A stretch of DNA of 64,000 nt from Lentisphaerota bacterium (GTDB lineage Bacteria; Verrucomicrobiota; Lentisphaeria; Victivallales; Victivallaceae): NCBI GenBank assembly GCA_015061805.1, contig SUVV01000010.1:19934-83933 (forward strand), read 5' to 3'. Both the position numbers and the translations under genes were made by a program. Positions 41,290-51,307 of the stretch are shown in pieces. A model generated the notes under the pieces. That model saw nothing but the letters and a program-made list of their open reading frames with translations, was not told the origin of the DNA and made no database searches. Numbering within the stretch: the stretch's first letter is position 1; each line of letters starts with the position of its first letter.

Positions 41290-43338
41290 TCAGATTAAGT
41301 AAACGATTTCAGCACCTTCGAGCGGATTTTCATCCGGGAAGATCGGTTCAAACGCCATACAGCGCTGGAAATAGACGTTATCGAATTTATTATTCCGCAG
41401 ATATTCGAGATGTTCCGGAGCGGTCATCGCCGGAGCGGGAGTACCGGAAATATCGACATCCAGAGTGGATTTTCCTGCCGGCAAAACAACTTCACTCCAG
41501 CAGTACGGCCGCCAGACTCTGACTCCGGCGGAACTGCCGTTGACCTGCAGGGCACACATGGCACGAACGGCTCCCGGCAATACGATCTTCACCCGGCGCT
41601 CTTCCGGCAGCTCCACGGTACAGGAATAGCGGATTGTACCGCAGAAATTGGCATCCGGAGAAGCATCCGGAGCAACTTCGACCAGGCCATCCGGAGAAGC
41701 CTTGACCTGACGGACGATCCGGGAGAAACGGAAATCCAGTGCCTTTCCGGCAGATTTTTCTTCTGCGCCGACCGCCTTGCGTCCGGTTCCCGGGACAGTC
41801 AGCAGAACCATACATCCGGCGAAGGGCAATTCCAGAGAAAGCATATCGTCCGCATCGGCAACGGCAGCCTTGCGGCTTCCGTCAGCAGGATCATACCAGA
41901 CATTGTATCCGGCAGGCGCTTTGAATTTCACCGTGATCGTATCCAGACCGGCATTGACCAGTATCCGCCGTTCGCCGCGGGGTGATCTCAAATGGCGGGT
42001 ACGCAGTTCCGGAACCGGGGAAGCCATTTCGATATCAGGCACTATCTCTCCGGAAATTTCCGGTGCATCCGGCTGGTAATCATAAGTTATCTGCCTGGCG
42101 GCAAGAGCAAGCCCCTGTTTGAAAAGTTCTGCACCATACTCCGCACCATTGAGTTCACCGCGCTGAAGTTCCCGGCGGCGATAGGGAACCGTCGCTTTGA
42201 TCACCGGTTCAGTCCGTTCAAAGAGCTTGGACATCCGGTTGGCAAAACCGGTGTAATACCGGAAATATTCCCAGCGCGGGTCGGCACCGGAAAAATTGGA
42301 TACGGTCGTGATCTGCCGTCCGCCCTGATTGGAGTAGTGCAAAGCCATGGGCGCGACGATGCGGATACCGGCCGCGAATTCCATCGCGGCGGTGTATTTC
42401 ATTTCAGCAATGGACAGATCGGAACCGTAGACAGCAAAAGTTTCACTCAAAGTGCATTTGTTTCCGGCGGCGGAAGAGACAAAACGCGGATAATCGGTTT
42501 CCGGGCAAAGCGGATGGATCTGCCGCCAGATGGCGTCGCATCCGGGAATATCCAGTTCCTTGAGCAGAGAGAAAATATCACTGCCCAACAGCCATTGCAT
42601 ATTGGTCACACTGTCATCACCGTTGAAGTGTCCGGTGAAAAGCAAATTGTGACGGTGACACCATTCCCGGATCGGAGTGAGATAATTTTCCACAATGAGT
42701 TTAACCCAGATCTCATTGTAATCCTGCCGGGCATCGGGATCGTTTTCATTGAGTATTTTGAGAGCGGCAGTACGGGCATCATAGCCTTTTTCCGCATTGA
42801 ATCTCGCCTCAAACACCGGGGAAAACATTATGCTCTGACCGACTTTCAGCGAACCGAAAGAGGGTTCATCGGTAAAGAATCCCGGTGCCGCAGTACCGAA
42901 AAAATCACCGACGTACTGCCGGTATTTTTCATAGCAGTTTTCGATGTAAAAGCAAGTGACTTCCGGGTTGAGCAGATCCGGACGGATCGAACTGTAAGTG
43001 ATTTCGCCTGCGGCATTGATAAACCGTCCGCCCATTTCCGGGTGCTGTTCCATGATCCAGCCGTTGAGAGTACCGCTGGGCCAGCCGCCCTCATCATAGA
43101 GCCATGCCTCCATGCCGTATTCAGCGGCACATTCGATAGCGACCCGCACCATTTTGAAATAGTATTCGGAAAGATAGCCGGGCATACCGCCGGGGAAATC
43201 ATCCGCCCGGAACTCCACCGGCATCGGATGGATAAAGAATCCGCCGATATTCTTATCGTGCATATCCCGGATCTGCCGACGGATCTCATCGGCTTCCAGC
43301 GGGGCGTTCCAGAGCCAGAAAATAATTGAACCCTTCAT
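41290..43338 (-). CDS. Putative GH106-like glycoside hydrolase
   Basis: A 682-residue cytoplasmic protein. FWLWNAPLEADEIRRQIRDM followed by IGGFFIHPMP at the N-terminus, then AWLYDEGGWPSGT near 100 and GFFTDEPSFG near 155, follow the pattern of GH106 and related TIM-barrel rhamnosidases, where the Glu in the DE motifs is catalytic. The C-terminal third (about 545-682) is a beta-sandwich (CTVELPEERRVKIVLP). Rhamnosidase activity is possible; the family could also be an uncharacterised relative. ATG 43338 is used since the longer frame starts with TTG. It follows the SNF2 gene by 18 bp. Confidence 0.55.
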   Translation of the reverse strand: MKGSIIFWLWNAPLEADEIRRQIRDMHDKNIGGFFIHPMPVEFRADDFPGGMPGYLSEYYFKMVRVAIECAAEYGMEAWLYDEGGWPSGTLNGWIMEQHPEMGGRFINAAGEITYSSIRPDLLNPEVTCFYIENCYEKYRQYVGDFFGTAAPGFFTDEPSFGSLKVGQSIMFSPVFEARFNAEKGYDARTAALKILNENDPDARQDYNEIWVKLIVENYLTPIREWCHRHNLLFTGHFNGDDSVTNMQWLLGSDIFSLLKELDIPGCDAIWRQIHPLCPETDYPRFVSSAAGNKCTLSETFAVYGSDLSIAEMKYTAAMEFAAGIRIVAPMALHYSNQGGRQITTVSNFSGADPRWEYFRYYTGFANRMSKLFERTEPVIKATVPYRRRELQRGELNGAEYGAELFKQGLALAARQITYDYQPDAPEISGEIVPDIEMASPVPELRTRHLRSPRGERRILVNAGLDTITVKFKAPAGYNVWYDPADGSRKAAVADADDMLSLELPFAGCMVLLTVPGTGRKAVGAEEKSAGKALDFRFSRIVRQVKASPDGLVEVAPDASPDANFCGTIRYSCTVELPEERRVKIVLPGAVRAMCALQVNGSSAGVRVWRPYCWSEVVLPAGKSTLDVDISGTPAPAMTAPEHLEYLRNNKFDNVYFQRCMAFEPIFPDENPLEGAEIVYLI

Positions 43339-43356
43339 ATTCAACAAGCCTTTTTA

Positions 43357-46300
43357 TCAGTTGAGCAATGCGCGCAGATCATCCAGGGAAAGTCCGCTGA
43401 CTGCGCTCTGATTTTCCACGAGATTGAAGAAAAGTTCCCGTTTACGGGCCTGCAGGCGGAGGATCTTTTCCTCAATGGAGTTGCGCATGACCAGACGTCC
43501 GATGGAAACCGGACGGGTCTGACCGATACGGTGCGAACGGTCTGCGGCCTGCAATTCTGCCGCCGGGTTCCACCACGGGTCATAGATCACCACCGTATCA
43601 GCGGAGGTAAGGTTGAGACCGGTACCTCCGGCTTTCAAACTGAGCAAAAAGAGTTGAATATTGGGATCGTTGTTGAAGTTATCGATACGCTGCTGACGGT
43701 TGCGGGTGGAACCGTCAAGGTATTCAAACTTGATACCGAGGGCTTCCACCTCTTTGATCAGCAGCTGGAGCATTGAAGTGAACTGGCTGAACAGCAGAAC
43801 CTTGTGTCCGGAATCGATCGTTTCCGCCAGCAGTTCCGCCAGCAGTTCGGTTTTTGCCGAAGGAATACCTTCGCCCTGACCGTCCGGCAGCAGTTCCGGA
43901 TGGCAGCAGACCTGACGGAGCCGGAGCAAAGTGGCGAAAAGTTCAGCACCGTATTTGCGTTCATCCGTACCGGGAGCGAAGATGCGTTTTTTACCGTCTT
44001 CAAGGATCTGATCGTAAAGTTTGCGCTGTTCCGGAGTGAAATCACACCAGAGGATGTGTTCAAAGCGGGAGGGCAGATCGGCGGCGACCTCTTTTTTGGT
44101 GCGGCGCATGATGAACGGCGAAGTCCGCATCACCAGATCCTGCTGAAGTTCCGGGCTGTCAGCGATACCGGAGTAGCGCTTGCGGAATGCCGGAAGCGTA
44201 CCCAGCATACCCGGCTGCAGGAAGTCCATCACGCTCCAGAGGTCTTCAGAGGAGTTTTCCAGCGGAGTACCGGTCAGAACGATACGGTGCACCGCCTTGA
44301 GATCCTTGCAGTTGCGGGCGTTGCCGGAACCGGGGTTCTTGATATGCTGTGCTTCATCGAGCACCAGATAGGAAAATTCGATTTTGGTAAGTTCCTTCAC
44401 CGAAAGGCGCGCGGCAGTGTACGACAGAATGAGCAGATCGAACTTCTCCGGCGAAGCAATAACCTTGCTTCTGGTGTTGCCGGAGGGCGCACTCACCCGG
44501 AGATCCGGGACAAACTGGGCAGCTTCCCGTTCCCAGTTGGCAACCAGTGATGCCGGACAGACGATCAATGCCGGCTGTCCGCCCTTGCGAAGCCGGGATG
44601 CCAGCAGAGCCAGAAGCTGAACCGTTTTACCCAATCCCATCTCATCGGCGAGCAGGACATTGAGATTTCCGTCGGTAAGTTTCTGCAGGAAAGCGACCCC
44701 CTGCGCCTGATAGGGACGCAGTTCGCCGTTGAAAGTAAATCCTTCTCCGGGAGCGATCGCCGCACCGGGAGTGTAGAGCAGATTGACCAGTTCCGGCAAT
44801 GCGGCACCGGGGATATCTTTGGTCAGAGCGTTGTAATATTCCACATTGCAAATGGGCAGTTCAAAGGTTCTGCCGGCAGTATCCAGTTTACGGAGCACCG
44901 AGGGAACCGCCCGCATAAAGACTCCGAGCGGAGCGGATATCCGTCCGGGGATACCTGCCGCTTCGAGGAAAATGCTCATATTGCGGCACTGTTCCTGACA
45001 AACCGCCCAGTCGATCTCCCTGCCGTTGAGCTGGAGGGAATAAGAGATGAGGAAGTTACCGTTTTTAGTCTGCGATTCAAAACGGCAGCTCAAGTTGACT
45101 TCCGGCAGTTTTCCGGCGCCATGCAGAAGTTTCGCCAGCCGGGAAGCCAGCACGGTATCCGGGTAACGGTCGATGATGCTCGGCAATGCCCGGTCGAGGA
45201 AAAGTCCGGCGCTTTCAAGCGTGGCGAAGCGGGCAGTACTGCCGTCATCCGAGAGTTCAACTCCGAAAAGAGCCAATTCGTTTTCAAAGCGGCGTTCAAA
45301 TTCGCGGTCACGTTTCCAGAAATGATCTCCGTCGGTGCAGAGCGCACCGGTGCCGGGGGCGTAAACCGCGCAATTGTTCTGCACATGGTAGAGGTAGTTT
45401 ACCGTCACCATGAAAGCCGAATGTTCATCGGGATTCCAGATGCCGTCGAGCAGAACGGCTCCACTGCGCTGGGTCGGTTCAAAATCGTTGCCGCCGACCC
45501 GGGGAAGCGGGAAGTTTTCAAATCCCTTATCGACCTGCGGAACCGCCCGGAAGAAGTTACGGAGGAAACCGGTTTCGCAACAGCCGCCGACAAAGAAGTA
45601 TTCATCATCTCTGCCGATCCAGCATCCGGCGCGACCGGCGATGACCCGCGCTCCGGAAAAGGGCAGTACCGCACCGTTGATCCGCAATCCGGGCAGAACT
45701 TTGCCCTTGGATTCGATCAGCACCGGTTCCGCCCGGTCGGGGTGGATGGTGATGTGGCGTCCATCCCGGAGGAAACGGGGAAATCCGGGCAGAGCATGGA
45801 AAAATTCTGCAGTCTGCTCTGCGTTGAGTGTGATATTGGAGTTATCCGCTTCGCCGTTGAGGGCGAGGAAGCGGATAAGCTGCTGTTCATGCAAAGAGAA
45901 ATCATCGAACTTGAGCGCCACACTCAAGATCTTGTCAAAGTAAAGCTGGCGCAGATTGCTCTGATTGCCGATATATTCCCGGGTGGCGGTCTTGAGCCGC
46001 ACCTGAAGAATCATGTTTTCCCATTTGCTCGGAGCGTGGGGTGCCGCCGAAGCGACGTTGATAAACAGTTTTGCCGAACAACTCAAACCGCGTCCGGCGA
46101 GCTGGGAAAGATCCTGTTTTTTCAAGCCTCCGTAGTAGTTGGGGTCACTTTCTGCCGGAGCATCGAATACCCGGAATTTCCCGGCATACATCACCAGAGC
46201 CGCTCCGTGAGTACACAATTCACCTCTGCCGCACTTGCTGCAGCGGCAATCTTCGACTTTGAGTGGGTCAATGGAACACTCGGCATGAGTACCGTCCAGA

Positions 46301-46437
46301 TCCCGGAACATCGCATTGAGCCGCCGGGCGCGGTCGTACCACGAACCATAAAGCCGATTACCTTTCAGAAGCTGTTTGGCATTTTTCACTGCCTCTGCTC
46401 CTGCCAGCATATTCAAACGTTCTTCAAAAGCAGCCAT
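43357..46437 (-). CDS. SNF2-family DEAD/DEAH-box helicase with SWIM zinc finger
   Basis: A 1026-residue ATPase. Residues 63-80 carry a SWIM-type finger (CRCSKCGRGELCTH), followed by a long bacterial-type middle region. The SNF2 core runs from about 560: LADEMGLGKT (Walker A), LVLDEAQHIKNP (motif II), LTGTPLENS (motif III), then the helicase C domain with VLLFSQFTSML, YLDGSTRN, LKAGGTGLNLTSAD and QAADRSHRIGQTR (motif VI). It probably translocates on DNA to remodel protein-DNA complexes. First gene of an operon whose other members are metabolic or folding genes. Confidence 0.95.
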   Translation of the reverse strand: MAAFEERLNMLAGAEAVKNAKQLLKGNRLYGSWYDRARRLNAMFRDLDGTHAECSIDPLKVEDCRCSKCGRGELCTHGAALVMYAGKFRVFDAPAESDPNYYGGLKKQDLSQLAGRGLSCSAKLFINVASAAPHAPSKWENMILQVRLKTATREYIGNQSNLRQLYFDKILSVALKFDDFSLHEQQLIRFLALNGEADNSNITLNAEQTAEFFHALPGFPRFLRDGRHITIHPDRAEPVLIESKGKVLPGLRINGAVLPFSGARVIAGRAGCWIGRDDEYFFVGGCCETGFLRNFFRAVPQVDKGFENFPLPRVGGNDFEPTQRSGAVLLDGIWNPDEHSAFMVTVNYLYHVQNNCAVYAPGTGALCTDGDHFWKRDREFERRFENELALFGVELSDDGSTARFATLESAGLFLDRALPSIIDRYPDTVLASRLAKLLHGAGKLPEVNLSCRFESQTKNGNFLISYSLQLNGREIDWAVCQEQCRNMSIFLEAAGIPGRISAPLGVFMRAVPSVLRKLDTAGRTFELPICNVEYYNALTKDIPGAALPELVNLLYTPGAAIAPGEGFTFNGELRPYQAQGVAFLQKLTDGNLNVLLADEMGLGKTVQLLALLASRLRKGGQPALIVCPASLVANWEREAAQFVPDLRVSAPSGNTRSKVIASPEKFDLLILSYTAARLSVKELTKIEFSYLVLDEAQHIKNPGSGNARNCKDLKAVHRIVLTGTPLENSSEDLWSVMDFLQPGMLGTLPAFRKRYSGIADSPELQQDLVMRTSPFIMRRTKKEVAADLPSRFEHILWCDFTPEQRKLYDQILEDGKKRIFAPGTDERKYGAELFATLLRLRQVCCHPELLPDGQGEGIPSAKTELLAELLAETIDSGHKVLLFSQFTSMLQLLIKEVEALGIKFEYLDGSTRNRQQRIDNFNNDPNIQLFLLSLKAGGTGLNLTSADTVVIYDPWWNPAAELQAADRSHRIGQTRPVSIGRLVMRNSIEEKILRLQARKRELFFNLVENQSAVSGLSLDDLRALLN

Positions 46438-46469
46438 AAATTTTCCTCTGTGTAAAATATAATCATTAT

Positions 46470-46498
46470 AATTTACTGCAACTTAAAGAGTTTTTCAA
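46470..46498 (-). promoter_or_regulatory. Promoter of the SNF2 operon
   Basis: Minus strand TTGAAA (46498-46493), 17 bp, TAAATT (46475-46470), about 35 bp before the start codon. AGAGG precedes the ATG. Confidence 0.55.
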
Positions 46499-46644
46499 GT
46501 TTTTTTTGATAAAAAAAGCAACTTTGCAGCAGTTTATTTTTGCATTTGTTTCAACCGGGAAACTATTTTTTCAAAAATTCCCGGAATATGTGCAAAAAAT
46601 TATGATCATTTCTGCCGGATTCAATGGAAATTTTGCCCGGGTGA

Positions 46645-46653
46645 TGTTATATT
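46645..46653 (+). promoter_or_regulatory. Extended -10 promoter of pal
   Basis: TG at 46645-46646, one base, TATATT at 46648-46653. No good -35 is seen at the right distance, as is common with extended -10 promoters. AAAGGAG precedes the start codon at 46704. Confidence 0.5.
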
Positions 46654-46703
46654 GTAAAGGAAACAAGTGTCCAACCCAAATATATATAAAAGGAGAAACC
46701 ATT

Positions 46704-47315
46704 ATGAAGAGTCTTTTCGTCAAATTTTTCGCCGCCGTTTGCGCCGTTATTCTGGTCGCCGGATGTTCCCCGGAAGGAACCGTTGAAGATACCACCCCGG
46801 TCAATGAAACCATCGGAGGTGTCATGTCCGACCCGGCAGGCGGTATCGATGCTGCCGGTGGTAACGGTTTTGAAAGCGGTGCCGCTGCCAACGGTAAATG
46901 GGTCGATGCCAACGCTCTTGCCAACAACGCCGATGCCGACGGCTGGCGTCCCGCTGACCCCACCGGCAGAAATCTGGGTTTCCCGGTGATCTACTTCGCC
47001 TACGATTCCGATGTGCTGGTTCCCTCTGAAACCGCCAATCTGGACAAGATCGCCGAATACCTCAACAACAATCCCCGCCTCGGTCTGGTCATCGAAGGAC
47101 ACTGCGACAGCCGCGGTACCGATGAATACAACCGCGCCCTCGGTGAACGCCGCGCCAACGCCATCCGCGCCTACCTCGCCGGCAGAAGCGTCGCTGACAA
47201 CCGCATGAAGACCATGAGTTACGGCAAGGACAAACCCGCAGTCGACGGTTCCGGAGAATCCATCTGGAAACAGAACCGTCGCGGTGTCCCCGTTCCGATG
47301 GTGATGCCCCGCTGA
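46704..47315 (+). CDS. pal: OmpA-family lipoprotein (peptidoglycan-associated lipoprotein, Pal)
   Basis: A 203-residue outer-membrane lipoprotein. Signal peptide with lipobox LVAGC gives Cys20-region lipidation. A linker rich in Gly/Asn/Ala precedes the OmpA domain: [15 protein letters not shown] near 98, [15 protein letters not shown] near 130, [14 protein letters not shown] and the terminal QNRRG. The Asp and Arg that bind diaminopimelate are present, so it should hold the outer membrane to peptidoglycan. ATG 46704 has AAAGGAG nine bases upstream; a longer frame to 46506 has no such site. metK follows after 23 bp. Confidence 0.9.
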   Translation: MKSLFVKFFAAVCAVILVAGCSPEGTVEDTTPVNETIGGVMSDPAGGIDAAGGNGFESGAAANGKWVDANALANNADADGWRPADPTGRNLGFPVIYFAYDSDVLVPSETANLDKIAEYLNNNPRLGLVIEGHCDSRGTDEYNRALGERRANAIRAYLAGRSVADNRMKTMSYGKDKPAVDGSGESIWKQNRRGVPVPMVMPR

Positions 47316-47338
47316 TCATATTTTTTGAAAGTCCCATT

Positions 47339-48532
47339 ATGAGCAAGATCAAAACTTCACATGTTTTTACCAGCGAGTCGGTCTCCGAAGGACACCCCGA
47401 CAAAGTCTGTGACCGCATTTCTGATGCCATACTCGATGCCTGTCTGATACAGGACCCCGCCAGCCGGGTCGCCTGTGAAACCCTCTGCACCACCGATCTG
47501 GTAGTAATTTCCGGAGAGATCACCACTAAAGCCGTTGTCAACTGGCAGCAGGTCGCTTTGGATGCCATCCGCGATATCGGTTATGATATTCCGGGAGTAG
47601 GTTTCTCGGCGGATACTGCCAAGGTGATGGTCTGCATTCACCAGCAGTCCCCGGATATCTCGCAGGGCGTTACCGAAGGCGAAGGGCTCTACAAAGAACA
47701 GGGCGCCGGAGATCAGGGTATGATGTTCGGCTATGCCAGCAGTGAAACTCCGGAACTCATGCCGGCAACCATTCTCTACGCTCACAAGATCGTCGAAGAA
47801 CTCGCCCGGCTGCGCAAAAGCGATCCGGAAAAATACCGTTACCTGCGCCCCGATTCCAAAAGTCAGGTTTCCATCCGTTACGAAAACGGCAAGCCGGTCG
47901 CAATTCAGACTGTAGTCGTTTCCCACCAGCACGCACCCGATATGCCCATTGAGTGGCTGACCGCTCTGGTCAAAGAGGTGACTGCCAAGGTCATCCCTGC
48001 GGAACTGCTCAAAGAAGATATCACCTACTTCGTCAACCCGACCGGACGTTTTGAAATCGGCGGACCGCACGGCGATACCGGTTTGACCGGCCGCAAGATC
48101 ATCGTCGACACCTACGGCGGTGTCGGTTCTCACGGCGGCGGTGCATTCTCCGGCAAAGACCCCTCCAAGGTCGACCGTTCTGCAGCTTACTACTGCCGCT
48201 ACATTGCCAAGAATCTGGTTGCAGCAGGATTGGCTGACAAGTGTGAGATTCAGGTAGCTTACGCCATCGGCGTTGCCGAACCGATCAGCATCAATGTCGA
48301 CACCTACGGAACCGGAACCAAACTGAATGACAATCAGTTGGAAACTCTTGTCCGCAAGGTCTTCGATCTGCGGCCGGCAAGTCTGGTCAGCGAACTCAAA
48401 CTTAAACATCCGGGCAACGGCTGGTGTTATGCTGACACCACTGCATACGGACACTTCGGCAAAAGCAATTTCCCCTGGGAACAACTGGACAAGGTGGAGT
48501 TGCTCAAAACTGAAGCGGCAAAAATCTGCTGA
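47339..48532 (+). CDS. metK: S-adenosylmethionine synthase
   Basis: A 397-residue enzyme making SAM from methionine and ATP. Conserved sites: [15 protein letters not shown] near 20, [12 protein letters not shown] near 121, the flexible-loop region with [15 protein letters not shown] near 177, [20 protein letters not shown] near 242 and [19 protein letters not shown] near 262. Start ATG 47339 gives the standard [20 protein letters not shown] opening. No SAM riboswitch is possible in the 23-bp gap after pal. Its stop overlaps the kinase start as TGATG. Confidence 0.97.
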   Translation: MSKIKTSHVFTSESVSEGHPDKVCDRISDAILDACLIQDPASRVACETLCTTDLVVISGEITTKAVVNWQQVALDAIRDIGYDIPGVGFSADTAKVMVCIHQQSPDISQGVTEGEGLYKEQGAGDQGMMFGYASSETPELMPATILYAHKIVEELARLRKSDPEKYRYLRPDSKSQVSIRYENGKPVAIQTVVVSHQHAPDMPIEWLTALVKEVTAKVIPAELLKEDITYFVNPTGRFEIGGPHGDTGLTGRKIIVDTYGGVGSHGGGAFSGKDPSKVDRSAAYYCRYIAKNLVAAGLADKCEIQVAYAIGVAEPISINVDTYGTGTKLNDNQLETLVRKVFDLRPASLVSELKLKHPGNGWCYADTTAYGHFGKSNFPWEQLDKVELLKTEAAKIC

Positions 48533-49521
48533 TGTCGGAATTCCGGATCATCGGTGCCGGCTCTCCGCTGGTGGATTACAGCGCCGCTGTCGATGATGGG
48601 TTTCTCTCCCGCTGCGTCCCCGGATGCAAGGGCGGAACGATTCACATCGGCCACAAGGAACGGGAACAGATCTTTGCCGGACTTTCCGGCAAAGAGTTGT
48701 TGCGGACCCCCGGCGGTGCCGCGGCCAACACGATTTCAGCGCTGGGCAAACTGGGAGTTGATTGTGCCTTTTTCGGCAAAGCAGGCGTTGATGACGACGG
48801 AGATTTTTTCTATCAGGAGTTGCTCGATTCCGGAGTCAGTGCCGAATATCTCATCCGCGCTCCCGGAGAAACCGGTTATTGCATATCGCTGGTAACTCCT
48901 GATGCCGAACGCACGATGCGTTCCAATCTGGGAATATCTACCGCGCTTACTCCCGATGAGTGGGAAAAATGCGGCTTCTCAAAATTTTCCTGGCTTCTCT
49001 CCGAAGGATACATGCTGCAGATCGATTCCTTTGACCGGATATTTGACTGTGCCCATGCCGGAAATTGTGCGACGGCACTTGATCTGTCCAGTGTTGAAAT
49101 CGCTTACCGGATGCGGGATACGCTCCCGGAACTGATCCAAAACAAGATCGATCTGGTGCTGTGCAACGCGGATGAAGCTGCGGCGCTTACCGGAATCGAT
49201 TCACCGGAAAAAAATGCTGAATATCTTGCTCAAAAGTGTTCCATTGCCGTGGTTAAAACCGGCGCTGCGGGTTCCCTGATCAAACGTGCCGGAGAAGCGA
49301 TGTTGAGAATTCCGCCATTTGCTCCGGAAAAAGTTCTGGATACCACTGCCGCCGGCGACCATTATGCCGCCGGATTCTTTTACGGACTTGCCCATGGCAA
49401 AGATCTGGAAAAATGCGGCATTTGCGGTTCTCTGCTCGGCGGAGCCGTTACCGGCGTGAAAGGTTCCCGGCTGTCCCCGGAATCGTGGCCGGAGATCAAA
49501 AATAAAATAAACCAACTGTAA
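48532..49521 (+). CDS. PfkB-family kinase, probable adenosine kinase
   Basis: A 329-residue ribokinase-family protein. The substrate end has GAGSPLVDYSAAV and LRTPGGAAANTISALGKLG near 57; the C-terminal anion hole reads LDTTAAGDHYAAGFFYG near 265, with Ala replacing the usual first Gly of DTTGAGD. Adenosine kinase is the best guess because it sits exactly between metK and ahcY: AhcY releases adenosine, which must be removed to pull that reversible reaction. Other sugar kinases of the family cannot be excluded by motif alone. Confidence 0.8.
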   Translation: MSEFRIIGAGSPLVDYSAAVDDGFLSRCVPGCKGGTIHIGHKEREQIFAGLSGKELLRTPGGAAANTISALGKLGVDCAFFGKAGVDDDGDFFYQELLDSGVSAEYLIRAPGETGYCISLVTPDAERTMRSNLGISTALTPDEWEKCGFSKFSWLLSEGYMLQIDSFDRIFDCAHAGNCATALDLSSVEIAYRMRDTLPELIQNKIDLVLCNADEAAALTGIDSPEKNAEYLAQKCSIAVVKTGAAGSLIKRAGEAMLRIPPFAPEKVLDTTAAGDHYAAGFFYGLAHGKDLEKCGICGSLLGGAVTGVKGSRLSPESWPEIKNKINQL

Positions 49522-49539
49522 TGTTGAAAGGATAATCTT

Positions 49540-50946
49540 ATGGACTACAAAGTAAAAGATATCACACTCGCCGAATTCGGCAGAAAAGATATCGCCATTT
49601 CCGAACATGAAATGCCCGGTCTCATGGCATGCCGGGAAAAATACGGCCCCTCCAAACCGCTCGCCGGTGTCAAGATCTCCGGCAGTCTGCACATGACCAT
49701 CCAAACCGCCGTTCTGATCGAAACTCTGGTCGCCCTCGGCGCTGATGTCCGCTGGGCAAGCTGCAATATCTTCTCCACCCAGGATCATGCCGCCGCCGCG
49801 ATCGCCGCCGCCGGAGTTCCGGTTTTCGCATGGAAAGGCGAAACGCTCGAAGAATACTGGCAGTGCACCCTTGATGCTCTCAGTTGGCCCGATGGTTCCG
49901 GTCCGGATCAGATCGTCGATGACGGCGGAGATGCCACACTGCTCATTCACCGCGGAGTCGCCGCCGAAAAAGATCCTGCTATCCTCGATGAACCCACTGA
50001 TTCCGCCGAACTCCAGATCATCAATAAGCTGCTCAAGCAGGAGTTGAAAGATCATCCCGGCCGCTGGACCCATCTTGCCGCCACTATCCGCGGAGTTTCC
50101 GAAGAAACCACTACCGGAGTCCACCGCCTTGAACAGATGATGGCGCGAGGCGAACTGCTGTTCCCGGCGATCAATGTCAACGATTCTGTTACCAAGAGCA
50201 AATTTGACAACATCTACGGCTGCCGCCACAGTCTGACTGACGGTATCAAACGGGCGTTGGATGTGATGCTTTCCGGCAAAACGGCAGTGGTTTGCGGCTA
50301 CGGCGATGTCGGCAAGGGCTGTGCCGAAGCGCTCCGCAATGAACGCGCCCGGGTGCTGGTAACTGAAGTCGATCCCATCTGTGCGCTTCAGGCATGCATG
50401 GCGGGATTCCAGGTCTGCACGGTGGAAGATGCTCTTCCCTATGCCGATCTCTACGTCACCGCAACCGGAAACTGCCGGATCATCACCCTCGAACACATGA
50501 AAAAGATGAAAGATCAGGCGATCGTCTGCAATATCGGACACTTTGACAATGAGATCGAAGTTGCCGAATTGGAGAAATGCCCCGATGCGGTCAAGACGGA
50601 ATTCAAAGACAGTTCCTGCCCGGTGAGTTACTATACATTCAAAGACGGTCACCGGATCTATCTGCTTGCCGAAGGACGTCTGGTCAACCTCGGTTGTGCC
50701 ACCGGTCACCCCTCCTTTGTCATGTCCAACAGCTTCACCAATCAGGTGCTGGCGCAGTTGGATATTGCCCGTAATCCGGAACGCAAAACCGGAGTCTACC
50801 TGCTGGACAAGAAACTCGATGAAGAGGTCGCGCGGCTTCATTTGAGCAAAATGGGGGCAAAACTCTCCACCCTTACCCGGGAACAGGCGGACTATATCGG
50901 CGTTGAGATCGAAGGTCCCTACAAAAACGAACATTACCGCTACTGA
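49540..50946 (+). CDS. ahcY: Adenosylhomocysteinase
   Basis: A 468-residue enzyme that splits S-adenosylhomocysteine into homocysteine and adenosine with bound NAD. Seen: [20 protein letters not shown] near 48, [17 protein letters not shown] near 73, [16 protein letters not shown] near 186, NAD fold [17 protein letters not shown] near 250 and the C-terminal KNEHYRY with the Lys/Tyr that reach the partner subunit. AAAGGAT lies ahead of ATG 49540. It completes a metK-kinase-ahcY SAM recycling operon. Confidence 0.97.
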   Translation: MDYKVKDITLAEFGRKDIAISEHEMPGLMACREKYGPSKPLAGVKISGSLHMTIQTAVLIETLVALGADVRWASCNIFSTQDHAAAAIAAAGVPVFAWKGETLEEYWQCTLDALSWPDGSGPDQIVDDGGDATLLIHRGVAAEKDPAILDEPTDSAELQIINKLLKQELKDHPGRWTHLAATIRGVSEETTTGVHRLEQMMARGELLFPAINVNDSVTKSKFDNIYGCRHSLTDGIKRALDVMLSGKTAVVCGYGDVGKGCAEALRNERARVLVTEVDPICALQACMAGFQVCTVEDALPYADLYVTATGNCRIITLEHMKKMKDQAIVCNIGHFDNEIEVAELEKCPDAVKTEFKDSSCPVSYYTFKDGHRIYLLAEGRLVNLGCATGHPSFVMSNSFTNQVLAQLDIARNPERKTGVYLLDKKLDEEVARLHLSKMGAKLSTLTREQADYIGVEIEGPYKNEHYRY

Positions 50947-51004
50947 ATCGCAGAGTGTGATTTGTTCTCCGGGGAAGAAAACCAACTTTTTTTAGAAACT
51001 CTCC

Positions 51005-51304
51005 TGCCGCGACATCGGAGCGGCAATACCCCGCTTTTTTTGAAAAAGGATGGGGAAGTGTTGGTTTGCGGTACAAACCAACGTGAAGAGCAGGATAAAT
51101 CCTGCGTGAAGCATTGCTCCGCAATGTGAAGCGTTTGCCTGCGGCAAACGTGAAGTGCTCACTTCGTGAGTAAGGACATGATAAATTTATAATTTTGCGA
51201 CCAACGGGAGCAAACATACCTCGCTTTTTTTGAAAAAGGATGGGGGTGTGGGGGAAGGGAAAAACTTTTTTTCCCGTGAAAAAAAGTTTTTCCCTTCCCC
51301 CACA
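51005..51304 (+). repeat. Dispersed hairpin repeat, copy E (composite, with five-hairpin array)
   Basis: In order: TGCCGC/GCGGCA (51005-51025), loop GACATCGGA; purine linker; array hairpins GTTGGTTTG/CAAACCAAC (51060-51082), GCAGGAT/ATCCTGC (51090-51105), CATTGC/GCAATG (51112-51126), CGTTTGCC/GGCAAACG (51132-51150), CTCAC/GTGAG (51158-51170), with TGAAG linkers; AAGGACATGAT spacer; TTTGC/GCAAA (51194-51214), loop GACCAACGGGA; terminal 58-nt palindrome 51247-51304. It fills the gap 50947-51307 between ahcY and coaC and ends three bases from the coaC stop. Confidence 0.92.
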
Positions 51305-51307
51305 AGG

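Noticed and set aside
46506..46703. N-terminal extension of pal
   Set aside because: It would hide the lipoprotein signal peptide; AAAGGAG and ATG 46704 give a correct lipobox.
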